Positions 45,937 to 59,013 of a DNA stretch of 64,000 nucleotides are shown piece after piece; the first letter of the stretch is position 1, and each line of letters opens with the position of its first letter. Under the pieces are notes generated by a model. That model did not search any database. It was given only the letters and a program-made list of their open reading frames with translations, and had not been told where the DNA came from. The DNA is taken from NCBI GenBank assembly GCA_030512335.1, contig JAULSU010000004.1, positions 4,154,001-4,218,000 on the forward strand. Reading direction: 5' to 3'. The DNA comes from Immersiella caudata. Its lineage: Eukaryota; Ascomycota; Sordariomycetes; Sordariales; Lasiosphaeriaceae. Both the position numbers and the translations under genes were made by a program.

Positions 45937-48830
45937 ATGGCGCAAGACGGTGATGTGTCCAAAGCCGCTGATAAGGGCAAGGGAAAGGCTGTCGAGGGTG
46001 ACCGGAAACCAGAGGATGCAGAGAAGGATGCCGCCGGCCAACCCACCGCAAATGGAAAGAAGGATGACAAGGCTGATGGTGTGTTTGCCTCGACCGCTGA
46101 AAAGCGACTGCGCCCGCCGTTACTAACTGCCGTCTAGCTTCAGAAGAGCTCAGCGAGGAGGACCAACAGCTCAAGGGCGAGCTTGAAATGCTTGTCGAGC
46201 GCCTGACGGTACGTAGTTTGAGTGGTTGGCACCGTAATCGAGCCGTGCCTTTCTGACTGTTGTCGTAGGAACCCGATGCATCCCTCTACAAGCCAGCACT
46301 TGAGGCCATGAAGAACTTCATCAAAACGTCAACATCGTCGATGACAGCAGTTCCCAAACCCCTCAAGTTCCTGCGGCCGCACTATGAGACCATGACGAAA
46401 CTCTATGACGAGTGGCCGGCTGGTGACGACAAGACTTCGCTTGCAGATGTGTTGTCCGTCATCGGTATGACTTTCTCGGACGAAGATCGCCAAGATACCC
46501 TCAAGTACAGGCTCGCCGCTCCATCATCAGATATCGCGTCTTGGGGTCACGAGTACGTCCGCCATTTGGCGCTGGAGATTGGTGAAGTTTACCAGAAGCG
46601 CATCGCCGCCGATGAGTCGGCCAAAGACCTTACCGACCTCGCCCTGCTGCTTGTGCCGCTATTTCTCAAGAGCAACGCCGAAGCTGATGCTGTGGATCTG
46701 ATGAGTGAGCTGGAGATCATTGAGGAGCTTCCGAAGTTCGTTGACGAGAACACGTACTCCCGAGTCTGCTTGTACATGGTGTCCATGGTAAATCTTCTCA
46801 CATATCCCGACACTGAGACTTTCTTGCTCGTTGCGCACAGCATCTACAAGAAGTACGGCCAGCATACACAAGCTCTTGTTCTCGCCATTCGCCTCAATGA
46901 CGATGATTTGATCCACACCGCTTTCGAGGACGCGGCGGACGACCCGGCGCTCCAAAAACAGATTTCTTTTTTGATTGCCCGTCAAAGAATATGGCTGCAA
47001 CACACCAAGGAGCCCATCGAGGATCAGGAGATTTTGGAGTGTCTTGGCAACATCCGATTGCCGGAGCATTTCAAAGCCCTGGGTAAGGAGCTCAACATTC
47101 TCGAGCCCAAGACGATCGAGGATATTTACAAGAGCCATCTCGAGAGCACTCGCGTTGCTGGTATGACCAATTTCGACTCTGCGCGACACAACTTGGCTGC
47201 CGCCTTTGTGAACGGTTTCGTGAACGCAGGCTTCGGCAACGACAAGATGATGCTTGTGGAGAAGGACAAGGAGAGCTGGGTCTGGAAGACCAAGGATGAG
47301 GGCATGATGTCGACAGTAGCGTCCCTCGGCACTTTGTTGATGTGGGACATCGAGAGCGGCCTCGACCAAATCGACAAGTACACCTATCTTGAGGAAGAAC
47401 CCATCCAAGCCGGTGCCTATCTGGCGATAGGAATCATGAACTCGGGCGTCATGCTCGATTCGGAGCCTGCCATGGCTTTGTTGGCTGATTCGGACAAGCT
47501 CAACCACAAGAACCCGCTCATCCGAGTGTCGGCCATCATGGGCCTGGGCTTGGCCTACGCGGGACTGTACAAGGAGGAGATTCTCACGCACCTCATGCCC
47601 ATCATCACAGACTCGTCACAAGAAATGCGTGTGTCTGCGATGGCTGCCCTTGCCTGCGGTCTCGTGTATGTTGGGTCTTCCCACGCTGATATTAGCGAGG
47701 CCATCATCACGACCATGCTAGACGAGGACCGCCAAAGCCAGCTGACAGATAAGTGGGCCCGTTTCCTCGGCCTCGCGCTCGGTCTCCTTTTCTTTGGACG
47801 CCAAGAAGAGGTTGATGTGATTCTTGAGACACTCAAGGCGGTTGATCACCCTGTGGCAAAGCCAACGGCGACCCTCGCGTCCATTTGCGCCTGGGCTGGC
47901 ACCGGTGCTGTGCTCAAAATCCAAGATCTTCTGCACACCCTCAATGAGCACATCGAGGAGTCTGACGAGAAGAAGGGAGATGAGCTCCTACAAGCATATG
48001 CTGTAATTGGCATTGGCCTGATCGCGATGGGCGAGGATGTTGGCCAGGAGATGGTACTGCGCCAGTTTGGCCATCTGATGCACTATGGTGAGGCCAACAT
48101 TCGGCGGGCTGTGCCCCTTGCGATGGGTCTCATCAGCCCAAGTAATCCCCAGATGAAGATTTACGACACTCTCTCCCGATACAGTCACGACAATGACAAT
48201 GAGGTTGCTCTCAATGCCATCTTCGCGATGGGTCTTCTCGGTGCGGGCACCAACAACGCAAGACTGGCGCAGCTTCTCCGTCAACTTGCAAGCTACTATC
48301 ACCGCGATCAGGAATCCCTCTTCATGGTCCGCATTGCCCAAGGCCTCCTGCATATGGGCAAGGGCACTCTCTCCATCAGCCCTTTCCATACCGACCGCCA
48401 GGTACTCTCACGAGTAGCGGCTGCTGGCCTGCTCACCGTGATCGTGTCGATGGTTGATGCCAAGCAGTTCATCACCTCCAACTCGCACTATCTTCTTTAC
48501 TTCCTCGTCACCGCGATGCACCCTCGCTTCCTCGTGACGCTGGACGAGAACCTGAAGCCGCTGACGGTCAACGTCCGTGTTGGTCAGGCTGTTGATGTCG
48601 TCGGCCAGGCTGGCCGGCCGAAGACCATCACAGGATGGCAGACACAGAGCACACCCGTGCTCCTCGCCCATGGTGAGCGCGCAGAGCTTGAGGACGAGGA
48701 GTACATCAGCCTTAGCAGCACCCTTGAAGGCCTCGTCATCCTCCGCAAGGTATGTAAAAACCCCGTAGAGGCAGCATTATCCACGTACTAATTGTGTCTC
48801 TAGAACCCTGAATGGGAGGGCGGTAAATAG
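45937..48830 (+). CDS. RPN1: 26S proteasome regulatory subunit Rpn1
   Basis: Four exons (45937-46078, 46138-46208, 46269-48749, 48804-48830), 906 residues. A charged N-terminus leads to SEELSEEDQQLKGELEMLVERLT|EPDASLYKPALEAMK, the conserved Rpn1 start. The proteasome/cyclosome repeats form the centre (NPLIRVSAIMGLGLAYAGL, EMRVSAMAALACGLVYVG, EVALNAIFAMGLLGAGTNNARLAQLLRQL), and the C-terminal block ends GLVILRK|NPEWEGGK. The last coding exon is only 27 bases. Rpn1 is the base scaffold that docks ubiquitin-like receptors and Ubp6. Length matches fungal homologues. Confidence 0.95.
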
Positions 48831-49390
48831 ATCGCTCCTAATCCAAAGATGTGTACGGACTACGAGCTTGCCGGCTTCCGGGGAGGGGCAATGGATGGGG
48901 TGAGGCATTCGACAATTCTGCGAGGTGGCAAATATAGAAACGTTATTCCAGAAATGCAATGCTACTACTACTGTAACAGTACAAATTCTATCGTGGCCGC
49001 TGGCAAATGTAGAGTATGTGCCGAATTGTTGTAGAAGGTGGGAATGCCAGTTCAATATCTTGGTATTGACTTGTTAAGGTTGCAGAGCTGCCTAAGGTGA
49101 GTGCCCAGAGTCAATGGTTAACCCCAGAGTTTGGTTCATCACACAGTATATGTCAAGATTTGTTTTGTATATATATTAAACTCAACGCCTGTACGTTGAT
49201 ACCATGTGTCAATGCTTTCTACTCCAATGCATGATACAAAAAAAACCAGAAAAAAACGGGTATTCTTTCTTCTCAACAAAATGCCAGCCGTGGGGTATAC
49301 TTCACCATACCCATGCTATGTATGTATGCTTCTCCCACCAGGGAATGCAGTCTTCCTCGCCTCTCCCAAGACACCAAAGAAACCACCCAA
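48831..49390. other. Convergent intergenic region
   Basis: 560 AT-rich bases between the RPN1 and CSC1-type genes, with TATATATATT-like sequence (49169-49180) and A runs that suit 3' ends. No gene is seen. Confidence 0.4.
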
Positions 49391-52300
49391 TTACAAGTTG
49401 ATTATATCCACTTCAGAAAAGTCTGGTGGGTTCCTCCCATACACAATCCGGACTTTGCTGTCAAGCGCTGTCCCCTCATTGCTGATCCAAATGTGCTCGC
49501 TGAACTCCATCGTCCGCCTGATCTCATCGTCCGAGACGCCAATGTCATCTCTGGGAATCCATACCGTCGGGCGCCTAGCCCGTAGGGCGTAATGCTGGAA
49601 CGCCTTACGCACCAGCGCGTCGCGTTCGTCGGGCGTGAGATCCTCAATTTCGTCGTGGTACCCACCGTATAGCGCGTCTCCTATGGCACGCTGAGCGGCT
49701 AGGTCCTTCTGGCGGCGTTGTTTGCGGTACTGTGTTGCGGTTCTGAGGCTGTCTTCGGCCCTACCGAAGGTCGCTGCCTTTGCTTTCTTGCCACCGCGTG
49801 CGGCCCATGTGCCGGCGCGAACGACTCCCTTGACTGGGTTGAGCTTGCTAAGCTTGGATCCTCCATCGGACCGGCCATGGCGGCGGATCTTTTGAAGCTC
49901 GATGTCGTCGCCGTCAGTGACTCGGTTGTCAGGGGCCACCATAAGCGATGTGGACTCGTCCTCGTCGTGTATCAAGCCAAGGCGCTTGTCCTGAGCACGC
50001 TGGAAGACCTCGTCACGAATCACCGCCTCATCCTCGAAAGTTATAGGGAGATAGCGAAGCAGCGGACCGAATGCCGAGTTGAGTAGGTATTGATAGAGCA
50101 TGGTGCACAGGAGCGCCACGACCATGACGATAGAGTGCGGGACACAGACGTTCTTCCCATCCTCGTCTTCGACGAGACCGAATAAGCCAATGAGGCACAG
50201 CTCCATCACATATAATCCGGTAAAGGTCTGGTTGATCGCCCTCGGGTACAGAACACCTCCAGTGTCACTTCGGAACCGAATGACGTAGAGCATGTTGTAG
50301 CGGTTCGCAACCCAGAGCAGACTGAAAGTGATGATTGCGAAGATCGAAATGAGAGGCGAAACGACTGAGTAGATGAGCGCGATGCAGGCGAAGTTGGTGT
50401 ACACTGGGAAATAGGAGCCCCACGACACGTTGGGTAGCTCAGTATTGCGACGCCACTTCTCCCGCGCGGTGTTGTCCAGGATTCTCGACAGAATGTACCA
50501 AACGAAGAGTGTTCCGATCTGAAGTAGCTGGCCGGAGCTTGTTGACATAGCCTGGAGTATCATGTAGGTAAAGAAGTAGTTGCCAGACTTGGGAAGATTT
50601 TTCGCCAGCACGTTGGGAGTGCTGGTAAAGTCCTTGGAGAGGTCACTGAGAATCTGGAGCAGACCGCTCGCAATAGAAACGACCAGGAAGACTTGGACGA
50701 AGAGGAAGCTGAAGTAGTAAACCTGGACAACCTCCGATTTCTGTGACCCTGTTTTGGACCCCTGGTATTTGGCGAGGAGGTCGAGAATCAACGGCACGAG
50801 AGCAAGGAGAATTACCAACAGGACAGCCGGAAGAACACCGGCGACGGACTTAACCACGTTGTGAATCCGCTCGTTCGCTTTCAGGAATCCCAACCATTCG
50901 TTTTTGGCGATCAGCGCATCGATCTGCGCCACGGACGCTGTAAAAGCGACCGGGAAGGCCCAGAGAATGATCATTCCGACCACAAGGCCGAACACAATCG
51001 AGGATCTCACCCATTCATTCCACCATGATATCGCCATGTTGTCCCAGATGACGTCTTCGGGAGAGATTTCCACCATACGTGGGGCCATGCGCTTTGGAAC
51101 GTGATGGGTGACGGATTGGCAAGCCATGTGGGCAGCAGCCTGGTTGTTAAACTGGATGAAGGCTGAGTTCATGATGGGGTACCGCTCCGGGTGCTCTTGG
51201 TCCTCCTCAATTTCGAGATTCAGCCTGGCCAGTTCGGCGCGGCACCAGTATATAGTGTCGACCTTTTTGTTGATAAACGGAAGCCCGGGAAGCCAGGACG
51301 GTGTCCACTCGAACCGAGCGAGGCGATGATGAGGGCGGTCCTTAGGCCTCAGCCACTTCTTCCACTCGGCATCTGCCTCCGGTTGTTGCTCGTAATCGTG
51401 TGTGTATGCTGCCGGATAATCCAAAGACTTCACTTCTTCCCCGATGAAGGAGAGGCTCGCCCTCAGCTTTTGCCAACTTGTCCTTTCGTCTTTTTTGTCC
51501 CAGGGAAACTCCTGCCCTTCGTATCCCTGGGGGATCGGTGATGCGTAGCTCCCAGTAGGCGGTTTCCAGAACTGATACCACTTCGTTTGGTCGGTAACAA
51601 GCATATTATCCAAGTTTGTTGCCTTGCGCGTCGTGTTTCCTAGAGGTCTAGAGCCCATGGCCTCCTTCTGAAACTCAGAATTCGAAGGACTGTGAGCGTG
51701 GCGCCCTTCAGGAGTATGGAGTGGTGTCTCGGAAGCGAATGACACCTTTGGTCTATCGTTGTCATCGTTGGTCAGAACCCTGCGGGGACGATCCGACCCG
51801 CGGGTTCCAGGTCTAGAAGGGGTTTGAGGACCACTGTCGATGACTTCAAAGCCTCCAGTGCGTTCCAGCTCGCTGCCCACTCCCTTCTTCGTCGCACCAA
51901 CAGCCTTCTTCAGACCTTGCCCCAAGCCCATCCCGACCTTGGCGAAACCGCCTCCGACTTTGGCGCCAAAGCCCGCCTCTTCGCTTTTGTCTTCTTGAAT
52001 ATCAGTCAAGTCGGTATCTTGATATTTTTCTTCCGCCTCGTTGACCGCCGCAGACACATCATCAGGGACTTCCTCATGCGCGCCAGCACTCAAGCCGCCA
52101 GGGCCTTCTGCGCGGCGCATGGCTTCCTCGTCCTCCCTCTTCTCTCGTTCAGCCCGTTCTTCTTTGCTTTCGCCTTTGCTCCTAAGGTTCCTACGGTTCC
52201 GCTTTTCCTCTGCTTCGCGTAGCTTAAGTTGCCTCCTCTTGGCGTTGCGGATCAAATCGCTTTCGGCGGCCTCCAGCTGCTGGTGAACGGCATCCCGCTT

Positions 52301-53186
52301 ATGGATCTTTTCGAGAAGTTTGGTGAAATCCCGCGTGAGCCAGACATTTCTAATGCCGCCGGGAAATACGTCAAACAGTCCCCTCAGGGCGTCCTCGGTT
52401 AGCCACTTTTCCGGGATGGAGCTGACGAGGATGGTGTTGGCCGAAGCTCGCAAACGGTGCTCAGCGCTTGTCAGGTAATCCTGTCGAACCTTGACGTAGA
52501 CGCGGAGTTCTGAAAAGAACACGCCGCAAACCCAAATGATAACGAGGAGGGCGAGTACCAGGTGGACGGAGCGGCGATCGTAGTTTTTGGGGGCTACATT
52601 GCCCCAGGATAGGGTGTCGAGTCCTGTCGGAACTCCCGCTAGTGTTTCGTTGGTAACATTCGCTTTGACGACTTCCTGTCCCAATCCGCCAACGTAGTTG
52701 ATAGGAATCAACACAGGAATGACGATCAGGGCGATGGGCACAAATATGACCAGGAGCGTCTGAAGATAACGAAGAAAGAAGTAAGCATCGAGACCGCACT
52801 TCTTGATGACTTCTCGATCTTCAAACTTCATAAGAGCGAAGATGAGATTCCATGGGCTTGCGGGGGGCGGATCGGTGCGCTCCCTTTCGGGGACTAGGAA
52901 CGTTTTTGGTTTACTGCAGGCAGATAGTCAGAAGGCGGTACAGCAAAGGAATAGCGACGGCCACTTACAATATCCTGGCTAGCTTGTTCCTGAGGAGGAA
53001 GAAGAAACCCATTTGCACAGCGAAGACAACAATGGAAACGGTCAAGGCAGTGACGAAGGCGTATAGAGTCATGCCCGATAAGGCCTGGGCAGCGCCGGGG
53101 CTATGATCGTTGGGCCCCGGGGACGTGGACGCGGCGGGATCGCTGGTCGTCGGCGACCCAGCCGTGCTGCTGATTGTTGAGCTCAT
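49391..53186 (-). CDS. CSC1/RSN1-type osmosensitive cation channel (DUF221 family)
   Basis: Two exons (52969-53186, 49391-52913; intron 55 bases), 1246 residues. The join gives RNKLARI|FKPKTFLVPERERTDPPPASPWN, the conserved link after the first membrane span. The N-terminal RSN1-type spans precede a cytosolic RRM-like domain (NTILVSSIPEKWLTEDALRGLFDVFPGGI; PIMNSAFIQFNNQAAAHMA), which carries a charged, disordered insertion of about 300 residues. The pore region of about eight spans follows (PEDVIWDNMAISWWNEWVR, GNYFFTYMILQAMSTSSGQLLQIG). A C-terminal cytosolic tail ends in a conserved-looking PTVWIPRDDIGVSDDEI block. Family members are hyperosmolarity- or stretch-gated calcium-permeable channels or lipid scramblases in the plasma membrane; in yeast RSN1/PHM7 are relatives. 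Confidence 0.9.
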
Positions 53187-55013
53187 CGTAGATGCGGTGT
53201 CCGCGACAGCAAAATACTAAGGAAATGACATGCGGCAAAGAAATGACTGGGGAGCCGCTCAGGTCCCAGGAACGGAAAATGCCAACTCTCTGCTGAGCGA
53301 AGATGTCGATTAAGCTTGTGCCGAACCTAGGTGGCCTGTGATTTAAGTTGTGGGGAAGTGATAGCGTCCAGGTGAGGTGAGCTTGTGAATCGTTCGAACG
53401 TCTTGAAGGGCAGATGACGACCAGAGGATCTGACGTGGGACGCGGCGTGGATGGTCCCCAGCTCACCGATCAAGCTAATTCCCGGGACAAGGAGCAAACA
53501 TAAAACAAACAATAGGAAATGCCGCGAAGGACGGGTGACGGGGAAAAACGCGCATTATACAAGAGGAAAATTGGAGGGGACTTGAAGACCCATTGTCCCG
53601 GTTTCCAACCAAATGCCTTCCAAGCAGGCAATCGGTGTCCTCCCAACGCGCTGGGCCAAGTCAAGCTATGACGAACCTGGCTGGTTGCTTCGCTGGCGGG
53701 CTCGCAGATTCCCAGGATCACTTCCAAACCAAGCGAGCTTGCAGCGCCCCTGATTGGATTGCCGGAATGACGTCTGAGGCTGCTTCCCAGAGTCGCACTG
53801 ACACTGCCGGGCCAATGATGGGTCGTAGGCCCCACCTGGTAAGGTCGAGCCGGCCTAGCCCGCTTCACGGGAAATCTTGCCTGGCGCCTGCTGTAACACC
53901 ATCTTCCTTTCTCCTCCAAACAATGCGGTCTGATGGTAAACGCGCGCCTCTCTCTATGTTTAGACCTATCATTCTTCTATTCTCTCACTACAGCCAACAC
54001 GACTAGCTGGCCCTTTTCGTTGTTGTTGACTGTTTTTAGTGCTGCTCAGGCACACGACTCGGGATAATGGGCTTCATTCCGCAGTTTTCTTCTCGAGCTT
54101 GAAACATGTTTCAAAGCGCTATCCGAGGCCACGGTTGCATCTCTCAGTTCCATATCTTCCATGTCTCGGGAGTACACACCGAGCCCTTCGAGATTAAAAG
54201 CGAACCTCTTCCCTCCACAGTGGGGACTGGGGAACTGAACGCACCAGCCCTCGTGCTGACACTCCGGCTGGCACACCCTGCAACTCCAACGGACATGCCC
54301 GTATACCTTGGATCGCGTTCTTGTTACCTCTCGAAACATCAAGGAGCATCGCAGAGTTGAGGGTGGGGCTTCAAAAAGCACCCATTGTTGGCTGGGCAGA
54401 TGGCATCGTCCACACTTGACCAAGCCGGGCGTTTTTCAACTCCCGACTATCGAGAGCCCGTGTCCATCATTCCCGTCGCAGGGCTCCGCACGTTGCAAAG
54501 GCAAGGCTGCAACTCGAGGAAGCTTCCAACCCCGCGATCAGGTGTGTCCAAGTGGGCTTCGCGGGTAGACTAGCAAGCCGACTCAATGATCCGATCAACG
54601 GCGATGGTTTTAGCTCCCCGCGAGATGGAATGGCCTGTCCATGGCCCCGGCAAATGTATTTTCCCAACATCAACGTGATTCCCGTGTTGAATTAGCGGTC
54701 TCATGGTTCGGCCGACCTGATTCTCCCGGCAGTTCCCCGCACCGCCCTTTTTCACCCCACACTCCGCACGAGGTCGTCGTGCCCTGGAGATGGAGAAGGG
54801 TATCAAGCTCGGGAAGAGGATCTCCAACCCCCCACAAGATTCCCCGGAGGCGCCCGCACAGTGCCGCGATTGCGATGAGAGAGACTGTTGCCGAGGGTTA
54901 GGCTTTTTGCACACCTGTACCTCTATATATCCGCGAGTCGCGTCCATTGCGCGCAATCCCCGGTACATTGCTCACCGAAACAACCACCCATTCAGTCTCC
55001 CTACACTGTCACA
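53187..55013. promoter_or_regulatory. Long divergent intergenic region, CSC1-type gene / flavoprotein
   Basis: 1.8 kb containing both promoters. A TATA-like TATATAT at 54924-54930 lies about 85-90 bases before the flavoprotein ATG, and the leader CACCGAAACAACCACCC is typical of a regulated fungal gene. ORFs on both strands have no recognisable domains. Confidence 0.4.
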
Positions 55014-56456
55014 ATGACCACCGACTTTAGAGACCTGCGCGTCGCCGTGATTGGCGCTGGTAAGACTGTCCAATGAGCCCCTCTTTCGTTGCATTACCCC
55101 TGACAACCCGCACAGGCATGGGAGGGCTAGGGGCCGCTCTCGCTTTCGCGAAAAAGGGGTTCAAACAAATTGACGTCTTCGAGACTGCGTCTAACCTTGG
55201 CTTTGTTGGTGCGGGTATTCAGATGCCCCCCAATGTTGCCCGAGTGCTGGACCGCTGGGGATGCTGGAAGGAGATCGAGGCAGAGGCCACCAATGTGAAG
55301 GACACAAGCATTAGACGTGGGTAACCCCCAGATCCCCAAATGTGGGATACTGACAATAGGGATAGAGGGGAGCACAAATGTTGAGCTGTCACACGTGGCG
55401 ATGCCAGACATGCGAGAGAAGTATGGCTACCCGCACTGCACGGGTCACCGCTCCTCGCTGGCTGGCGCCATGTATAAGGGCTGTCTGAAGGAGAGCGCCA
55501 TCAAGTTCCACTTCTCGACGGCGCTCGTCAGCATAGATTCATACACGCCCAAGCCTAACATCACAGTCAAACCCCGCGATGGAGAGCCTTACCAAGCCGA
55601 GGTGGACATCCTCCTCGCGGCCGACGGCATCAAGTCGGTGACGCGGACTCAGATGCTTGCACTTCTCGGTCTCAAGTCTGAGGAGGAGGATACGGGCCAG
55701 GCTGCGTACCGCATCATGCTGAGTCGAGAACAGATGGAACATGACCCGGAGATGCTGGCCTTGCTCGAGAGTGACACTGTCGTACGGTGGATCGGCGAGC
55801 GTCGTCACATTATCGCGTACCCTGTCAGCAACCACACGATCTACAACCTTTCCTCTGCGCAGCCCGACGCTAACTTCGCATCGGCCACCAACGCTACATA
55901 CACGACCAGGGGCTCCAAGAAGCAGATGCTAGAAGTGTATGGCGACTTCTGCCCTCTCGTCCACCGCATGCTCAACCTTGTACCCGGTGACGAGGTCTGC
56001 GAGTGGAAGCTGCGCATACACAAGGCCCTCACCACCTGGGTACACGGTAACGTGGCACTGATCGGCGACGCCTGCCACCCAACACTGCCGCACCTTAGTC
56101 AGGGTGCTGCTATGGCCATCGAGGACGGCGCCACGCTCGCCGAGTGCGTCAGCTTGATCCCCGCAGACCGTCTGGCGGACCCCAAGTCTGTGGGCCGCGC
56201 GCTCAAGGTGTACGAGTTGCTGCGAAAGCCGCACACTTCAGCACTCGTTGACCTGGCGACGTTTTCCGGCCGGCAGCTGCATCTCGGAGAGGGCAAGGCC
56301 AAGGAGGAGCGGGACCGCCAGTTCCGCGAGAATGGCAAGTCCGGCTCGGTGCCTGATAAGTGGGCCAGCCCGGATGTACAAAAGATGATCTACTCGCACG
56401 ACTGTGTTAACGAGGCCATCCACAAGTTTGACGAGTTATTCACAAGCCTCGCGTAG
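55014..56456 (+). CDS. FAD-dependent monooxygenase, salicylate hydroxylase-like
   Basis: Three exons (55014-55059, 55116-55316, 55366-56456), 445 residues. The first join restores the dinucleotide loop VAVIGA|GMGGLGAA; the second is placed at the later of two AG sites (55365) because it gives TSIRQ|GSTNVELSHV, matching the family. GIQMPPNVARVLDRWG, DILLAADGIKSVTR (the DG motif) and the second FAD motif LIGDACHPTLPHLSQGAAMAIEDG are present. Family members decarboxylate and hydroxylate salicylate to catechol using NADH; related proteins act on other aromatic acids, so the substrate is inferred. No signal peptide; no neighbouring aromatic-degradation genes. Confidence 0.9.
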
Positions 56457-57022
56457 GGCTGTGTTCCAATGTTTACATTTGCTGCACGTAGACAAAGTTT
56501 CAGCGTATAGGGCAAAGAGCACTGATATTGCTTCCCACTTTGTACTTCCAACTCGTCAACACACGCATTTCGCCGAAAGCATGTTGGATACAGGAGACAC
56601 CCCGTGAAAGGACTGAAAATAAGGCAATTACAAGTCCCAAAGCAATACGTGACACAAGGAAATAGCAATCGCATCAGACAGTGCATTCACCAAGGAAATG
56701 CAAAGCCCGTGTCGTACAGCCAACCTTTCCCAATGTCTCATCGTACCCCCCCCCCAAACCAGCATTCTCGATATGCAAGGACCGCGGTACACCACACCGT
56801 CTAACCACCGAAAGTCTTCAACACCCCAATGTTGTTGCGTCTGAGGTCACGTCGCATCCACAAGTCGTATAACGCGTCTCCGCTGGCCGGTTGAGCATCC
56901 CCCGACTAACTCAGTGACTACCACCCATCCCTCCCCTAATTCCTCACATCAGATCGACTGGTCGATTGATCGAGTTCTGGTTCTCTCCATCATTGTCCTT
57001 CATTGATCGCATCGTACACCCC
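56457..57022. other. Convergent intergenic region
   Basis: 566 bases between the flavoprotein and CYSTM genes. A run of ten C at 56746-56755 is the only distinctive feature. Confidence 0.4.
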
Positions 57023-57436
57023 TTAGAAGAGGCAGTCGAGGCAGCAGCAGCACGCCATACCAGCCAACAAGGCCGTGAGACAGTTCTGCAATTGACACCA
57101 TTAGCAAAACCATCAACCCATCAATCGCCAGTATCAAAAACTCACAGTGCTCCCGCTACCCTTCTGCGACTGCTGAGGCGGATAGCCTTGAGGAGGGTAG
57201 CCCTGCGGGGGATATCCTCCCTGCTGCGGCGGGTAGCCCTGGCCCTGGGGGGGATAGTACCCGCCCTGCGGCGGCGGCGAGCCGTAACCCATCGGCTGCT
57301 GTTGCGCGTAGTAATCGCCGCCCTGCGGGGGGTACGGAGCGGCGGCGGCTGGGTAGGGGCTTCCGCCGTAAGCGGCCTGCGGGTGTTGAGGGGGCGCGCC
57401 GCCGTAGGACGGGGGTTCGTCTTGCTTGCCGGACAT
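57023..57436 (-). CDS. CYSTM (cysteine-rich transmembrane) protein with YPPQG repeats
   Basis: Two exons (57146-57436, 57023-57085; intron 60 bases), 117 residues. The first 97 residues are Pro/Gln/Gly/Tyr-rich, with repeats of the form GYPPQG and GGYYPPQ. The short second exon supplies the defining part, NCLTALLAGMACCCCLDCLF, a cysteine-rich transmembrane module at the extreme C-terminus. Without that exon the ORF ends in an intron and the family would be missed. CYSTM proteins are tail-anchored small proteins linked to stress tolerance in fungi and plants; cysteines may be palmitoylated or bind metal (inference). Confidence 0.9.
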
Positions 57437-59013
57437 GGTTGCGGTGAGGCAAGTTAAATCGGTCGCACGAGCGGTTTGTTATGATTTTATAGGGGTCAAA
57501 ATGCGAAACACGTTTTGGGAATGCGAAAGGTGAGAGTTGATGACCAGGAAGAGGGAGGACGGAAGTGGTGAAAAAAGACTGTAGCGAAAAGCGAAAAGGA
57601 TCGTCCCGCCAGAAGCAGAAGTTTGGTGGGAAACGCTGACTTGTCACTTAGATGGACCCTGCCGCTTGGTTCCGCAGTGCTGAGAGCGCTAAAAGACCGG
57701 ATGGAGGGGGTGTTATTCCCGAAGGGGATGCTGCGCGGGCGGTTCGTCAGCGGCTTGTGCACGCTTGGGTCTCCGTTTTAGGGCGCAGTGGCCTATGGCC
57801 GTTTTGTTGCAGCGGGCGGTGAAAAGCTAAAGGAAGGGATTTCGCGGCCGCTGTGGCTGCAGCTTGCATTCAAATCCCAGCTTGTTCTGCGGCGAGGTGG
57901 CTTGCAGGTTTCGACATTTGATTTTCACATTCACTTTTCCTGGAGTTTTACACGCAGGTCTCGGTGGAGGCTCCCCTCCACTTTGAGGCCGTTCTTGGTG
58001 GTGTGTGCAAGAGCGACCAAGTGAAACAAAGAGACTTTGGAAACCAGCACGGAGGCCTCTCGAGGAGTCGGCCTCGGGATCCGGCACACGTCTTGGGCAC
58101 AGAGGGACTCCCTCGAAAGCACTTTCACCAGCGGACGCAACCATCGTCGCCAAGTCCCAAGACGGACTAGTTATAACGCGGAACCTCGGCTGCATTTGTT
58201 GCTACGGTCAAACTTTCTCTTGGCTTCAAGGACAACACACGCTTGCAGCAGCCGTTTGCTGAAGCTGAGCGACGGTTTGCGTGGCGACCTATGCCGGTGC
58301 TAGGCTTTTCTTGATGGATGCTTGCGACCGCTGGCGCGTTACGTGTAACTGCGCCACACTTGACGTCTGAGTGATGAATTAATCGCCGCAATACTTCTCT
58401 AGCTTCCCAGGAAGCGATTCTGGTGTCAGTTGACGACGTGGAATCGATATCCGAATGATGTCCGATATCGTTGATGACACCCAACAATATCTTGGCCAAT
58501 ACGGATGTCTCCACATCCACGCGAAACACAGATTTGCAACCACAGACGAGGAAGGAGCGGTTGAACGGTTGAGGGGCACCAATTCGAATCCACCACCATC
58601 ACAGAATAAGCTTTGCATTGAAAGGTGCAATTGATCTGCCCGAGTGTGTTACGTGCAGCTGTGGTTTGACGCCCCGCTTTGCGGTTAAACCACCGCACCT
58701 CTTCGCCAACAACATCTGGTGCAGCGCTAGAAACAAACACAGCCTCAACAGCCAACGGCCCACCACCGTTTCCCCCCTATTACCAAGCGGCCTGGAACCA
58801 ATTATTGGTCAAAACATGCCGAACCACTAGTTTCAGAAGAAGAGCATTCCTCCGCCACCCCCGATTCCTCTTATCTCCCAAGTCGCCAAGACCACCCACC
58901 CCCCGAGTTCCCGGCCCGAGCCAAGTCCGGCTGCCTTCCGCGTCGACAACCACACCCGACTCCGGTCCCTCCCGCACTTCTTCCAACTCACCCGCCTCGC
59001 TCTTCCGCTCAAG
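57437..59013. promoter_or_regulatory. Bidirectional promoter region, CYSTM / RIB7
   Basis: 1.6 kb between divergent start codons. The last ~180 bases before RIB7 are extremely C-rich (CCACCCCCC, CTCCC runs), a leader-like composition that continues into the RIB7 N-terminal codons. Several overlapping ORFs on both strands have no recognisable content. Confidence 0.4.

Noticed and set aside
46659..47591. 310-codon minus-strand ORF
   Set aside because: Antisense shadow of RPN1; its Leu/His/Val-rich composition is typical of reverse reading of GC-rich codons.
53187..55013. Possible gene cluster around the salicylate hydroxylase-like gene
   Set aside because: Neighbours are a channel and a CYSTM protein; no catechol pathway, transporter or regulator gene adjoins it.
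57827..58303. Several ORFs of 68-122 codons between CYSTM and RIB7
   Set aside because: They overlap on both strands and none has a recognisable protein pattern.
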